This document shows positions 16,563 through 25,952 of a DNA stretch of 64,000 nucleotides, in pieces; the stretch's first letter is position 1; every line of letters begins with the position of its first letter. Source of the stretch: Saccharibacillus endophyticus (GTDB taxonomy: Bacteria; Bacillota; Bacilli; Paenibacillales; Paenibacillaceae). The notes under the pieces are model-generated. The model was not told the origin of the DNA. It was given only the letters and a program-made list of their open reading frames with translations, and searched no databases. The DNA lies in assembly GCF_013185185.1 (NCBI RefSeq), contig NZ_JAAZWE010000001.1:930001-994000 (forward strand), read 5' to 3'. The position numbers and the translations under genes are program-made.

Positions 16563-17066
16563 TCATACGATCCGTTTATAGAATTTCTTATCGACCTCCA
16601 TCACCGGGAACCCGGGCGGCAGCATCTCTGCGGTCACTTCGGCAAATCCGTTCTTTTCGTAGAATCGGTGGGCGGCTTGGAAAGCGGGCGTCGTTCCGAG
16701 CCATATCTCCTCCAGCCCCCGCTGCTCCGCCCAAGTGAAAGCCTCATCCAATAAACGCTTCGAGACCGCATAGTGTCCGCCCCGGAATTCTTTTTTCACG
16801 AACATTTTACGCAACGCTGCCCGATCTTGCCCGATGTCCAACAGAGCGATCGTTCCGATGATTTCGCCTTCATGGAGCGCAGTCCAAAAGTTCCCTTTTC
16901 CTTTCTGATAAAAGGTCTCGATCTCAAGCAGGTCCGGTTGGTCTTCCAAGGTGATCGGAATGCCGTATTCGTTACGCTGGATATGTAAAATAAGCTCGGC
17001 CGTGCGATCTCTCCGTTCAACTGAAGAGGCGTAAGGTTCGATCGTATATGCGGGCTGTCGGTTCAT
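16563..17066 (-). CDS. GNAT-family N-acetyltransferase
   Basis: A 167-residue acetyl-CoA-dependent acyltransferase. The GNAT core is seen in GEIIGTIALLDI (strand 4), ALRKMFVKKEFRGGHYAVSK (acetyl-CoA pyrophosphate loop, here RGGHYA in place of the usual Q/RxxGxG/A) and GTTPAFQAAHRFYEKNGF near the C-terminus. The ATG at 17066 has GGGAGG seven bases ahead and overlaps the DUF1266 stop by four bases (ATGA). A longer open frame upstream merely overlaps the DUF1266 gene. The acceptor substrate is unknown. Confidence 0.87.
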   Translation of the reverse strand: MNRQPAYTIEPYASSVERRDRTAELILHIQRNEYGIPITLEDQPDLLEIETFYQKGKGNFWTALHEGEIIGTIALLDIGQDRAALRKMFVKKEFRGGHYAVSKRLLDEAFTWAEQRGLEEIWLGTTPAFQAAHRFYEKNGFAEVTAEMLPPGFPVMEVDKKFYKRIV

Positions 17067-17743
17067 TCTGTTCCCTCCCAAGGCAAGCTTGGCGGCTCCG
17101 GCAGCTCGATCTCCCATTCCAGTTCGCGCCAAGGCGTCGATTCGTCCGCAAGAGGTCCGCGCAAAATCCCCGCATTGATCTCCGACAACTCCTCCGAAAG
17201 ATCGCCTGCCCAGAACTGCCTCCCCGCCATATAAGCAACCGCGTAATCCGGCCAACTCCGATACGAATAACGAGCCCGAACCGCCGTATGCAGCAGACAG
17301 ATTTCTTCTTCTTCCTCGCCGATATACCCTTCCAGACGCGCGCAGCGAAGGTAAAAGGCCAAGCGCCCCAAATCCCAAGCCGCGATACCCGCAGGCGGCA
17401 GCCGATCCATATAAAGATGCACCGTATATAGCTCGGCGTATCGCTCCATCTCCCGCCTGCTTGCCACGTAAGTCTTCCGTTGTGCCAACGTCATTCCGCT
17501 GAGTCTCAGACGCATGTCTTGAAAACCGGGATTGTGCATCCCTGCCCACATGCGTTCAGCCAAGTGCCTAATGCCTTCCGCATCCGTGATTCCCCATAGG
17601 TCTTCCAAAATGCCGGATGAATCGAAATTGGCATTGCGGCATGCGGCAGGAGTATAAGGCGGTTGTACTCCGTTTTGCGTCAACAACGGCGCTCCGAGCG
17701 CCGTTGCCCAATCCAAAGCACGTTGATATCCGTAAGCATCCAT
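17063..17743 (-). CDS. DUF1266 domain protein
   Basis: A 226-residue protein. The C-terminal half matches DUF1266: GIAAWDLGRLAFYLRCARLE, then SYRSWPDYAVAYMAGRQFW. DUF1266 proteins have no established activity. The start codon shares one base with the TPR gene stop (TAATG) and the stop overlaps the GNAT start, so expression is tightly coupled to the Hsp70-like operon. A role as client or adaptor of that chaperone system is inference from position only. Confidence 0.8.
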   Translation of the reverse strand: MDAYGYQRALDWATALGAPLLTQNGVQPPYTPAACRNANFDSSGILEDLWGITDAEGIRHLAERMWAGMHNPGFQDMRLRLSGMTLAQRKTYVASRREMERYAELYTVHLYMDRLPPAGIAAWDLGRLAFYLRCARLEGYIGEEEEEICLLHTAVRARYSYRSWPDYAVAYMAGRQFWAGDLSEELSEINAGILRGPLADESTPWRELEWEIELPEPPSLPWEGTE

Positions 17744-20370
17744 TACCTATTCCAACCCTCCATTTCATAAGGCCGAACATCGCGCGGCTCTATTCGAACC
17801 GGATAAAGCTTCATACTGAACGGCCAACTCTCGCGGCGCGACGGGCTGCGCATCAACTGTCGGAGCGAAGACGGAATCGAGCTTCGTCCTTCCATTTTCT
17901 CCAGTCTGGATTTGTAATCGGGATGCGACGGATTTTCTTCAGAAGCTTGGCGTGCCAAATAAAGAGCCTCCTCCGTCAGACCGTTTTCGAACAAAGCGAT
18001 CGACAACAAACTGGTCGCATCGCCGCGCAGTCCTGCATCATAAGCTTGGCGAAGATGCTGCATGGCCGATTCATACTCTCCTTTTTTCAACAGCCAGGCA
18101 CCGATATAATAATGAACCTGCGGATACAGCGGCTTGATCGACTGTCGGTTCAACAGTTCGCTGATCACCGCCCCCGCTTCCGCTATGCGCTCATGTTCAA
18201 ATAAAACACCGATTCGCCGCATTTGCGTCTCGGTATCGTCCGGCTCTAGTGCCAAGATCCGATCTGCATAATCCAAAGCCAATGCCTCTCCGCGAGCTGC
18301 CAGCTCATCCAGCGCAAAACGAAGAATTTCGGGATCCCCGGGTGCGACTTCGGCTACGCGCATAAAAGTACTCCGTGCTTCGCGGCTCCGTCCCAGCTTG
18401 CGATAAGCCCAACCTTGAAGCAGCAACATTTTGCCGTCGACCTCTGTCGCATGTTCCGCTTCGGCCAATGCTTCCGCGTATCGGCCTTTACGCAAATACA
18501 ACTCGCATAAAGCAGCGCGAACAAGCGGCGAATCCCCGAAGTTCCGAGAGTGTTCCAGACTTTGCAGCGCTTCGTCATAACGTCTCGTCTTCAGCTCGCA
18601 CAGCCCTTTCATCCACAGCCAATTCGGATGGCCCGAACGATTGGCCGAAGCACGCTCAAAGTCTGCCAGCGCTTCCTCGTACTGCCCCAGCCGATAGCGG
18701 ACGACCGCTCGTTTGCCGTAATGAACGCCTTCCGGTTTCAAGCTCAACGCGCGATTGATCAGCTCCAGTGCTTCCTCATGATGATCCTGACCGATTGCGC
18801 AATCCGCCAGTGCAGCCCAGATGACAACATTTTCGCCTAAAAAAAGGGTTTGTGCGGTTTTGAGGTCTTTTTCCGCCGCCGACCATTGTTCGCACTTGAT
18901 CCGATACAATCCGCGATGCAGCCAGGCATAATACGCATTTTTCGACGAAGAAGAACTCAAGTCGACCGCCTGATCCAGACAGCGGGAGCCTTCCTCTTCG
19001 CGGCCAAGCATGATCCACACCCGACCGAGCAGCGTCTTCATTGCACTCGTCGAGCCGTACGTCGGAGCTTCAGTCAGCAATCGTTCGCAATCCGCATAAC
19101 GCTCCAACTCAAACAACAACTCTCCTGCCGCAAAACGCGAATCACGATCCCCGGGATACCTTTTCAGCACATCAAGCAGCTGCTCGGCCTGCATCGCCTG
19201 CAAATCAAGCAGCCGTATACGCAGCTCGATATCCGACGGCTCCAGCAGCAGCGCCAAATCGCATACCTGCCGGGCTTCGCCGCAGCGTTCCAATTCGCGA
19301 AGGCAGCGTGCCAGCCCAAGCAAAGCCTGCGGATCATTAGGCAGAAGATCGAGCGCACGCCGAAGCAAATCCAAAGCCTCCGCCGCACGCTCCGTTTCCA
19401 GAAACCGATCGGCCAAGCGCAGTAACGCATCCCGTTCATTCGGAAATTCAGCAACCAGCGCCTTCCAATCCTCTTCTGCACGCAAATCCTTGCCGAGCAG
19501 GTGCAGCGTAGTCGCTCGAAGCCGCAGCAGATCGGGATCTCTATGAAATAACATATACGCCTTATCAAACTGTTCTACGGCCTCGCGAAGACGACCATTC
19601 CCCATCAAAGTCGCTCCGCTTGCTCGCAAAGACAGAAACTCATCATGCGAAAAGTCTTTTCCGGGCGGCAAATACTCAAACCTTAACGCTGCGGGCTGGC
19701 GGATCGAGTTCAGTACGAATGCAGCAAAATCGGGCGGCACCAACTTGGCAAGCCCAACCTCGTCGTCTGTCCAATAAAAGATTTGGTCGAGCCTTTGCCA
19801 GACGGGCAACGGAAGATGAGGATGCTCCGATAAAAAGGCCAGAACCTTCGGTTGCACTTCTTGCTTGAACGAGAAATTCTTCAATTGTTCGTGCTCAAGC
19901 AGCTCGCTCCATTTTTCAACTTGGATTCGCTGGGCGTAGTCGTCATATAACTCTTCGAACAATCGAATCAGGCCGTCAGGATCAAGACCTTCAACGGACT
20001 GTCCGGAAGCGGACGCAGGTACGTCGGTTGAACCCGGATGCGAGGGAATGCCCTCTTCGTTGGTTCTTGGTACTCTGCGGCGCTGCGCCAAACGGTTCGC
20101 TTCTCCCCAAGCAGGCAGACGCTCTGCGTCATGCTCCCCGTTCGATGCTGCCGCATCATTCGCCGAACCGCCGACAAAATGTGCATCCGCGCGCGCCTGC
20201 GGTTCCAATGTTTTCGCTTGTTCCAATGCCTCGCCGTACGCTTCGCGCAGACGTTGGAACCCTTCCGGATCATCTTCGGGATGCGTCTTTTTTAAAAGGG
20301 CCGCATAAGCGCGTTTGATCGCCCGGCTATCTGAGGTCGGCGCTATGCCGAGGATCTGCCAGATTCCCAT
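17743..20370 (-). CDS. J-domain-like protein with long TPR array
   Basis: An 875-residue soluble protein. Residues 1-50 resemble a J domain (MGIWQILGIAPTSD ... GFQRLREAYGEAL), but the invariant His-Pro-Asp loop reads His-Pro-Glu (KKTHPEDDP). After a low-complexity linker (about 60-130), most of the protein from residue 240 onward consists of tetratricopeptide-like repeats such as ALLGLARCLRELERCGEARQ. One base separates it from the upstream Hsp70 gene, so it is the natural J partner. The HPE variant occurs in a divergent J-like family; whether it still stimulates the Hsp70 ATPase is open. Confidence 0.87.
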   Translation of the reverse strand: MGIWQILGIAPTSDSRAIKRAYAALLKKTHPEDDPEGFQRLREAYGEALEQAKTLEPQARADAHFVGGSANDAAASNGEHDAERLPAWGEANRLAQRRRVPRTNEEGIPSHPGSTDVPASASGQSVEGLDPDGLIRLFEELYDDYAQRIQVEKWSELLEHEQLKNFSFKQEVQPKVLAFLSEHPHLPLPVWQRLDQIFYWTDDEVGLAKLVPPDFAAFVLNSIRQPAALRFEYLPPGKDFSHDEFLSLRASGATLMGNGRLREAVEQFDKAYMLFHRDPDLLRLRATTLHLLGKDLRAEEDWKALVAEFPNERDALLRLADRFLETERAAEALDLLRRALDLLPNDPQALLGLARCLRELERCGEARQVCDLALLLEPSDIELRIRLLDLQAMQAEQLLDVLKRYPGDRDSRFAAGELLFELERYADCERLLTEAPTYGSTSAMKTLLGRVWIMLGREEEGSRCLDQAVDLSSSSSKNAYYAWLHRGLYRIKCEQWSAAEKDLKTAQTLFLGENVVIWAALADCAIGQDHHEEALELINRALSLKPEGVHYGKRAVVRYRLGQYEEALADFERASANRSGHPNWLWMKGLCELKTRRYDEALQSLEHSRNFGDSPLVRAALCELYLRKGRYAEALAEAEHATEVDGKMLLLQGWAYRKLGRSREARSTFMRVAEVAPGDPEILRFALDELAARGEALALDYADRILALEPDDTETQMRRIGVLFEHERIAEAGAVISELLNRQSIKPLYPQVHYYIGAWLLKKGEYESAMQHLRQAYDAGLRGDATSLLSIALFENGLTEEALYLARQASEENPSHPDYKSRLEKMEGRSSIPSSLRQLMRSPSRRESWPFSMKLYPVRIEPRDVRPYEMEGWNR

Positions 20371-20371
20371 C

Positions 20372-22069
20372 TCAACGACGATTCCTTTCGAACTGATTCA
20401 AAAATTGTTCCAGCCGATCGGCTTCTTCGCTGATTTCTTTGGCGTCCTGACGGTTCAAAGCCGCTTCGAAGCGCTGCATCGCCAAGCCGATCCATTCGCG
20501 CTCGTCGCCGAGACGCTCTTCGTACAGCCGATCTCCCCGCGCCAGCAGCAGGCGATTTTTCTCCCGGTCTCTCGGGTGCATCTTCAACGTTGCCAACTGC
20601 GCCAACCGTCGTTCAATCTCTTCGCGGCTCATAACCCCCGGATTCTCCTCGATCACGATGCGATGCACGTCTTCCAATCCGATCGTTTTGACCTCGACTT
20701 CCAAGATGCCGTTGATATCGTAGGTATAACGGATATCGATATCCCGAATGCCCGTGGTTCCCGGCGGAAATTCCACTTCCAGCTCGCCGAGCAGCAGGTT
20801 ATTGGCGGCCAGACGACTTTCTCCCTGATAGATTTTGACGATGATCCGCCGCTGTTCCTCGTTTACGGTCGAGAATCGTTTCACCCGGCTCACCGGAACG
20901 AACGTATTGCGGTCGATGATCGGACTGAAATGACCGCTCTCGTATTCGCCCGTTTCATAAGCCATCGCGACTTCCGTGCCGAGCGTGTACGGACAGACGT
21001 CGGTCATGACCACGTCTTGAAGCTCTTCGCTGCGTTCTTTCATTCCGGCCTGAATCCCCGCGCCGACGGCAATCGTTTCGTCGGGATCGATGCTGGCGGC
21101 GGGCAGGCGCCCGAACATGCGGCTGAGCATCGAATACACCACAGGCATACGCGAAGCGCCGCCTACCATGACGATCTCGTCAATCGTATTCGCATCGATC
21201 GAAGCGTCAAGCAGCGCGCGTTCGATCGGTTTGCGAAGCCGTTCCACCAGCGACTCCGTTAGCTTCTCGAACTTTTCGCGATCGATGACCAGCTCTTTCG
21301 TCTCGCCGCCGATGCCTGCACGCATCAAAATCGGCTGCTGTCTCGACAAGCCCTTTTTTCCCGACTCCGCCTGATCCCGCAAAAAAGCTAACGTTTTGCG
21401 CTCCAACGAAGAAGACTCCGTGCCGAACGAAGCGAGGAAATGATCGACGATCACGTTCGTGAAATCTTCGCCGCCGAGATAATTGTCTCCGGCCACCGCT
21501 TTGACCTCCATCACCCCGTCGAACAGCTCAAGAATCGACACGTCGAACGTGCCGCCTCCGAGGTCGAACACGAGAAACTGCGTTTCCGGCTTCTGCTGAT
21601 GCAGCCCGTAAGCGATAGCCGCCGCCGTCGGCTCGTTGAGCAGGCGTTCGACTTTCAACCCCGCCAGTTCTCCCGCCATTCGGGTGGCTTTGCGCTGCGT
21701 ATCGTTGAAATAAGCAGGCACGCTGATCACGGCTTCCGTAACCGGCTCGCCCAGATAATTCTCGGCATCGGCTTTCAGCGCCCGAAGCACCAGCGCCGAC
21801 AGTTCTTCCGCCCGGAAGCGCCGATCGCCCAGCCGGACTTCTTTGGCCGTGCCCATATGACGCTTGAACGCGGCCGCCGTCATCAGCGGATGCGTAAGCA
21901 GTCTTTCCTGCGCGATTCGTCCTACCAGAATATCGCCGTTGTCGTCCACGCCGACGACCGACGGAGTCAAGCGATCGCACAAAGCGTTGGGAATCAGCTC
22001 GGCGCGGCCGTTTTTCCAGACCGAGACGGCGCTATTGGTCGTACCCAGATCGATTCCGATAATGGTCAT
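20372..22069 (-). CDS. Hsp70-family chaperone, short HscC-like type
   Basis: A 565-residue Hsp70, shorter than DnaK (about 610) mainly through a reduced C-terminal lid. All three signatures are present: GIDLGTTNS at 5-13, FDLGGGTFDVSIL and VMVGGASRMPVV. The linker region carries DVCPYTLGTE in place of DnaK's DVTPLSLG. Length and style match HscC of Escherichia coli (556 residues), which also works with unusual J proteins. The ATG at 22069 has GGTGGAG upstream. First gene of a five-gene operon; the main dnaK is expected elsewhere with grpE and dnaJ. Confidence 0.9.
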   Translation of the reverse strand: MTIIGIDLGTTNSAVSVWKNGRAELIPNALCDRLTPSVVGVDDNGDILVGRIAQERLLTHPLMTAAAFKRHMGTAKEVRLGDRRFRAEELSALVLRALKADAENYLGEPVTEAVISVPAYFNDTQRKATRMAGELAGLKVERLLNEPTAAAIAYGLHQQKPETQFLVFDLGGGTFDVSILELFDGVMEVKAVAGDNYLGGEDFTNVIVDHFLASFGTESSSLERKTLAFLRDQAESGKKGLSRQQPILMRAGIGGETKELVIDREKFEKLTESLVERLRKPIERALLDASIDANTIDEIVMVGGASRMPVVYSMLSRMFGRLPAASIDPDETIAVGAGIQAGMKERSEELQDVVMTDVCPYTLGTEVAMAYETGEYESGHFSPIIDRNTFVPVSRVKRFSTVNEEQRRIIVKIYQGESRLAANNLLLGELEVEFPPGTTGIRDIDIRYTYDINGILEVEVKTIGLEDVHRIVIEENPGVMSREEIERRLAQLATLKMHPRDREKNRLLLARGDRLYEERLGDEREWIGLAMQRFEAALNRQDAKEISEEADRLEQFLNQFERNRR

Positions 22070-22173
22070 GGTTATTCTCCACCGTTTCTTTGTATGAGAT
22101 ATGAACAATATATGATTCTCAGTTTAACAGCATAGCCATAATTTCGACAAATGAGCGAAAACTCTTCTTTTCC

Positions 22174-22215
22174 TATAAAAAAAGAAACTTCAGGCTGACC
22201 TGCCGAAGTTTCTTT
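22174..22215 (-). terminator. Terminator of the amino-acid permease gene
   Basis: AAAGAAACTTC pairs with GAAGTTTCTTT, and on the minus strand a T7 tract follows. It lies 24 bp after the permease stop and insulates the Hsp70-like operon. Confidence 0.85.
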
Positions 22216-22238
22216 GCATGATTTCGATTTTGACTGTC

Positions 22239-23672
22239 TTAAGAAGCTTTCGTTCCCGCGCTCTCCGTCTTATCCGACTCTCGCAGCTGCTTGCGCAGCA
22301 GCGGATAAAACAGAATTCCGCTGGCCAGCAGCAGCACGCCGAACCCGAACGTTTTCCAATCGCCCATGCCCGCATATACGACCCACACGGAGTAGATGGT
22401 AGCAAGCACCGCCACGATGCCGTCCGTGCGGCGTTCGCGCGCTTTTGCATAACCCTCGCCGGTCAACGTCAGTTTGAGTTGATAGACCGACGCGATCAGA
22501 TACGGGACCAGATACGCAAGCGTCGCGACCACGATGATGAAGTCGAACGCCTGAGAAATCGAACCGGAGATCGTCGAGAAAATCAGCAGTTGGCCGAGCG
22601 CGTTCGAGATCCATAGCGACAGCTTCGGCATGCCTTTGTCGTTTTCCTGTTTAAAAGGCTGAAGAAAAACGCGCTGCTTGGCCGCTTCGTAAGGAACCTC
22701 CGCGCTCAGCAATACCCAACCGATCGTCGATCCGATCAAACTGATCAGACCCAATGCCGCCAGCAGATAACCGCCGTAAGGTCCGAGTACCGCCGTCATC
22801 GCGTCGACCAACGGATTTTGCGACTGCATCAATTGTTCTTTCGGCAGAAGTCCCATGGTCAGAATACTGATGCCGACGTACAGTACGATCGCGATCAGCA
22901 GCCCGGCAAACGTCGCCCGGCTGACATCCTTTTTCCGCTTGGCGCGCGCCGCGAACACGGTTGCCGACTCTACGCCGATAAACGCCCACAGCGTTACGAC
23001 CGCCGCCGCATTGATCTGCGACAGAAGCGATGCCGAACGGCCCTCCGCATCGATATGCGCCGCCGCGAACTGTCCCATCGTCGAAGATTGAAAAGCAAAC
23101 AAGGCAATGATAATGAACAAAGCAAAGCCGATGACTTTCGTTGCCGTCGCGATCAGGTTCAACCGTCCGGCTCCTTCGATTCCCCGCAATGCCAGAAAGT
23201 GAGTTCCCCACAGCAGCAGCGAGCATACGACGAAGTTCAAGCTATGCCCGATCGTCAATTCGAAGCTCCCGATGCTAAGCAGCACGCTCGCGCTGTTCAT
23301 GATCGGGAAGAACGTCGATAAGTAGCTGGCGAACGTCGTGATGACGGCCACGAAGCCCGCAATATTTCCGATCCAGTAGCCCCAGCTCGACATGAATCCC
23401 GACAGCAGCGATAACGCAGGGCTGTTCGGGAATAATTCTTTTGCATAAATCTGCGGTCCGCCGTTCAATTCGGGTTTGCGCAGCGCCAAATTTCCGAATA
23501 CGAGCGCTAGCATTAATACCCCAAAGCCCGTTACGGCCCACGCCAATACTGTACCTGCCGGACTTGCCGCTTCCGCCAGCGAACGCGGCAGCATGAAAAT
23601 CCCTGATCCGACCATATTCCCCACGACCAAAGCCGTCAGTACCCAAAACCCTAATGTCTTTCCCTTGCTCAA
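22239..23672 (-). CDS. APC-superfamily basic amino acid/polyamine antiporter
   Basis: A membrane protein of about 477 residues with twelve predicted hydrophobic helices. The first helix carries VVGNMVGSGIFMLP, the glycine-rich unwound substrate site of APC transporters of the arginine/ornithine and arginine/agmatine exchanger group. The TTG at 23672 is preferred because AAAAGGGG lies about nine bases ahead; an ATG eight codons upstream is possible. TATAAT on the minus strand at 23744-23749 is a likely -10. Transport of arginine, lysine or ornithine is a family inference; no deiminase or decarboxylase gene is nearby. Confidence 0.87.
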   Translation of the reverse strand: MSKGKTLGFWVLTALVVGNMVGSGIFMLPRSLAEAASPAGTVLAWAVTGFGVLMLALVFGNLALRKPELNGGPQIYAKELFPNSPALSLLSGFMSSWGYWIGNIAGFVAVITTFASYLSTFFPIMNSASVLLSIGSFELTIGHSLNFVVCSLLLWGTHFLALRGIEGAGRLNLIATATKVIGFALFIIIALFAFQSSTMGQFAAAHIDAEGRSASLLSQINAAAVVTLWAFIGVESATVFAARAKRKKDVSRATFAGLLIAIVLYVGISILTMGLLPKEQLMQSQNPLVDAMTAVLGPYGGYLLAALGLISLIGSTIGWVLLSAEVPYEAAKQRVFLQPFKQENDKGMPKLSLWISNALGQLLIFSTISGSISQAFDFIIVVATLAYLVPYLIASVYQLKLTLTGEGYAKARERRTDGIVAVLATIYSVWVVYAGMGDWKTFGFGVLLLASGILFYPLLRKQLRESDKTESAGTKAS

Positions 23673-23860
23673 CGAAATTACCCCTTTTCCATCCATGCTC
23701 TATCTCTGTACCAGTGAGACGCAAAAAAGCATCCCGGCCTTTCATTATACACTTTTCTCTGGTAAAGCGAAAGAGTAAAAGACAAAGAACAGAAACGAAA
23801 TTGTACGAAGGCGCTTTCGTCCTGTAGAATAAACGGGAGATCAATGATTCGGAGGCGGGT

Positions 23861-24319
23861 ATGAACAATCGATACAAAAGCGAAAAAGACGTATTTTTCT
23901 TCACGATGAACTGGGCCATTATTATCGCGCTGCTGATTCTGGTCTGGATGGGGCTCTCGACCGGAGGCTCGCTGCTGTTCATTCCGGTATGGCTGCTCAT
24001 TTTGATGTTTGTCGTATCCACATGGTATATGACCAACTACGAGATCGACAAAGGGCATTTGCGCGTGCGCTCGGGACCGCTGAACTGGAATATTCCGATC
24101 GACAAAATCGAGAAGATTCGACGCAAGCGCAGCATGAGTTCGGGTCCGGCGCATTCGCGCAGTCGGTTGGAGATCACGTACGCGGGCGGCAGCATGTTGA
24201 TTTCGCCGGTGCGGGAAGAGGAATTTTTGAAGCAGTTGAAGGGGATTAACCGGAAGATCACAATCGATGTGCCGGATGTGAAAAAGGATGACGGCGCGAA
24301 AAAAAACCTTTCCCGGTGA
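23861..24319 (+). CDS. PH-domain (bPH type) membrane protein
   Basis: A 152-residue protein. Two closely spaced hydrophobic helices span residues 15-58. The C-terminal part, YEIDKGHLRVRSGPLNWNIP followed by IDKIEKIRRKRSM and SRLEITYAGG, matches the small bacterial PH-like domain proteins (YyaB/bPH_4 type) of Firmicutes. CGGAGGCGGGT precedes the ATG. Its terminator overlaps the last codons. Function is not established for this family. Confidence 0.82.
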   Translation: MNNRYKSEKDVFFFTMNWAIIIALLILVWMGLSTGGSLLFIPVWLLILMFVVSTWYMTNYEIDKGHLRVRSGPLNWNIPIDKIEKIRRKRSMSSGPAHSRSRLEITYAGGSMLISPVREEEFLKQLKGINRKITIDVPDVKKDDGAKKNLSR

Positions 24320-24334
24320 GGGAAAGGTTTTTTT
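24301..24334 (+). terminator. Terminator overlapping the end of the PH-domain gene
   Basis: AAAAACCTTTCCC pairs with GGGAAAGGTTTTTTT. The left arm encodes the last residues (KNLSR) and the stop codon lies in the loop. Confidence 0.88.
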
Positions 24335-24365
24335 CATTTTGAGGGGTGGGAGTTTGGGAGGCGCT

Positions 24366-24502
24366 GCGGGAGAAATTTGTTTCGGTCGCGTGTTGACTTC
24401 GGGAAGCTGGATTGGAATCTTATAAAGGAAGCTTCCCGAAGTCAAAGGCGATCGCTGACGCTCCTTCACTGAATTTCTCCCTCCGCTTACTTCGTCTCCC
24501 AG
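24366..24502 (+). repeat. Interspersed palindromic repeat, copy D
   Basis: Bounded by GGGAGAAATTTGTTTCGG and CTTCACTGAATTTCTCCC. The central stem is GACTTCGGGAAGCT with AGCTTCCCGAAGTC around a loop containing GGATTGGAAT. It lies between convergent genes. Confidence 0.87.
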
Positions 24503-24590
24503 ACCACTCTCTCAAAAGATGCAACCTTTTGGGTGTTGTAAAAAAGAGCTTTCTTTTTCGGCTTTATTGGCCTTCAAAGATTAGACTTTG

Positions 24591-25766
24591 CTAGTTTTCG
24601 AATTCGTTCAGGCTGACCCAGCGTTTTTCCGCGGCAGAGCGCTCAACGGCTTCCAGCACAGCTTGGCATTTCACGCCGTCCGCGAAGTTGGGAACGGGTT
24701 GGCGGTCTTCGGCGATTGCTTTCATGAGTTCATGCACTTCATGGGTTACGGTGTGTTCGTAGCCGATGGTGTGGCCTGCGGGCCACCAGGCGTGCATGTA
24801 GTCATGCGCGGCGTCGGTGGCAAGTACGCGGCGGAAGCCTTGGACGTCTTCGGCGTCTTCGGAGAAAAAGACTTCCAGTTCGTTCATCCGCTCGAAGTCG
24901 AAACGGACGCTGCCGAGGCTGCCGTTGATTTCGAACGAATTGGTGCTTCGGTGGCCGTTGGCGAAGCGGGTGGCTTCGAATGTGCCAAGCGCGCCGTTTT
25001 CGAAACGGGCCATGAACATGGCGGCATCGTCGACCGTGACTTGGCCGCGAGGGCCGTCGGCAGCGCCTTTTGCCGTGAGTCCGGTCATTTCGGTCGGCAT
25101 CGGGCGTTCTTTGATGAAGGTCTCGGTCATGCCGATGACTTCATCGAACTCGCCTACGAGGTAGCGGGCCATGTCGATGGTATGCGCGCCCAGATCGCCG
25201 AGCGAGCCGGAACCGGCGATTTCTTTTTGCAGACGCCAGACGAGCGGGAAATCCGGGTCCATGATCCAATCTTGCAGGAAAAGACCGCGGAAGTGATAAA
25301 TTTTGCCCAGTCTGCCCTCTTCGATCAGCTTTTTCGCCAATCGTACAGCCGGAGCGAAACGATAGTTGAAGCCGACCATATGCTTAACGCCGGCAGCTTC
25401 TGCGGCCGCCAGCATTTCTTCGGCATCGGCAAGACTTAACGCGAGCGGCTTCTCGCAAAAGATATGTTTGCCCGCAGCAGCGGCAGCGAGCGCGATTTCC
25501 TTATGTGCATCGCTCGGGGCATTAATGTCGATCAGGTCGATATCGTCTCTGTTCACAAGCCGGCGCCAATCGGTCTCGATACTCTCCCAACCGAATTGCT
25601 CGCCCGCCGCACGTACCGCTTCCGCATCGCGACCGCAAATTGCGGTCATGAGAGGCTTCGGGACATCCGGCAAAAACATGGGCAGCGCCCGATATGCGTT
25701 GCTGTGCGCCTTGCCCATAAATTTGTATCCGATCATGCCGACATTTACGAAATCGTTCAAGAACAT
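24591..25766 (-). CDS. Gfo/Idh/MocA-family oxidoreductase
   Basis: A 391-residue NAD(P)-dependent sugar or inositol dehydrogenase-like enzyme. The Rossmann fold opens with VGMIGYKFMGKAHSNAY (GxxxxG motif), and the catalytic EKP is in HIFCEKPLALS. The C-terminal domain includes the helix DLGAHTIDMARYLVG, whose His is typical of the active site. The ATG at 25766 has GGTGGAG close by; TTG two codons on is possible. It appears monocistronic with no sugar transporter adjacent, so the substrate cannot be inferred. Confidence 0.9.
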   Translation of the reverse strand: MFLNDFVNVGMIGYKFMGKAHSNAYRALPMFLPDVPKPLMTAICGRDAEAVRAAGEQFGWESIETDWRRLVNRDDIDLIDINAPSDAHKEIALAAAAAGKHIFCEKPLALSLADAEEMLAAAEAAGVKHMVGFNYRFAPAVRLAKKLIEEGRLGKIYHFRGLFLQDWIMDPDFPLVWRLQKEIAGSGSLGDLGAHTIDMARYLVGEFDEVIGMTETFIKERPMPTEMTGLTAKGAADGPRGQVTVDDAAMFMARFENGALGTFEATRFANGHRSTNSFEINGSLGSVRFDFERMNELEVFFSEDAEDVQGFRRVLATDAAHDYMHAWWPAGHTIGYEHTVTHEVHELMKAIAEDRQPVPNFADGVKCQAVLEAVERSAAEKRWVSLNEFEN

Positions 25767-25859
25767 TCTCCACCCTTCCGGCCTCTGCCAATCTTTGATA
25801 TCGCTTTCATATTTTATTGTAGCGAAAAGTGTGCATCAAAGAAAGTTTTGCGCAGAATC

Positions 25860-25908
25860 ATGCGGGACGTGCGGCAAAGAATCAACTTCTTTGCCGCACG
25901 TCCCGCAT
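25860..25908 (-). terminator. Perfect 22-bp hairpin after the peptide ABC operon
   Basis: A perfect inverted repeat with 22-bp arms (25860-25881 and 25887-25908) and a five-base loop, GC-rich at the base (ATGCGGGACGTGCGGC). It lies 45-93 bp upstream of the Gfo/Idh/MocA start and beyond the operon's last stop. No T tract follows on either strand, so it may protect the 3' end or block read-through only partly. Confidence 0.6.
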
Positions 25909-25952
25909 TGGATTAGCGACATAATATCAAATCTATTCGTCTAACATTCATA

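Noticed and set aside
16563..17549. 328-codon reading frame suggesting an N-terminal extension of the GNAT protein
   Set aside because: The first 160 codons overlap the DUF1266 gene in another frame; the GNAT has its own GGGAGG site and ATG at 17066.
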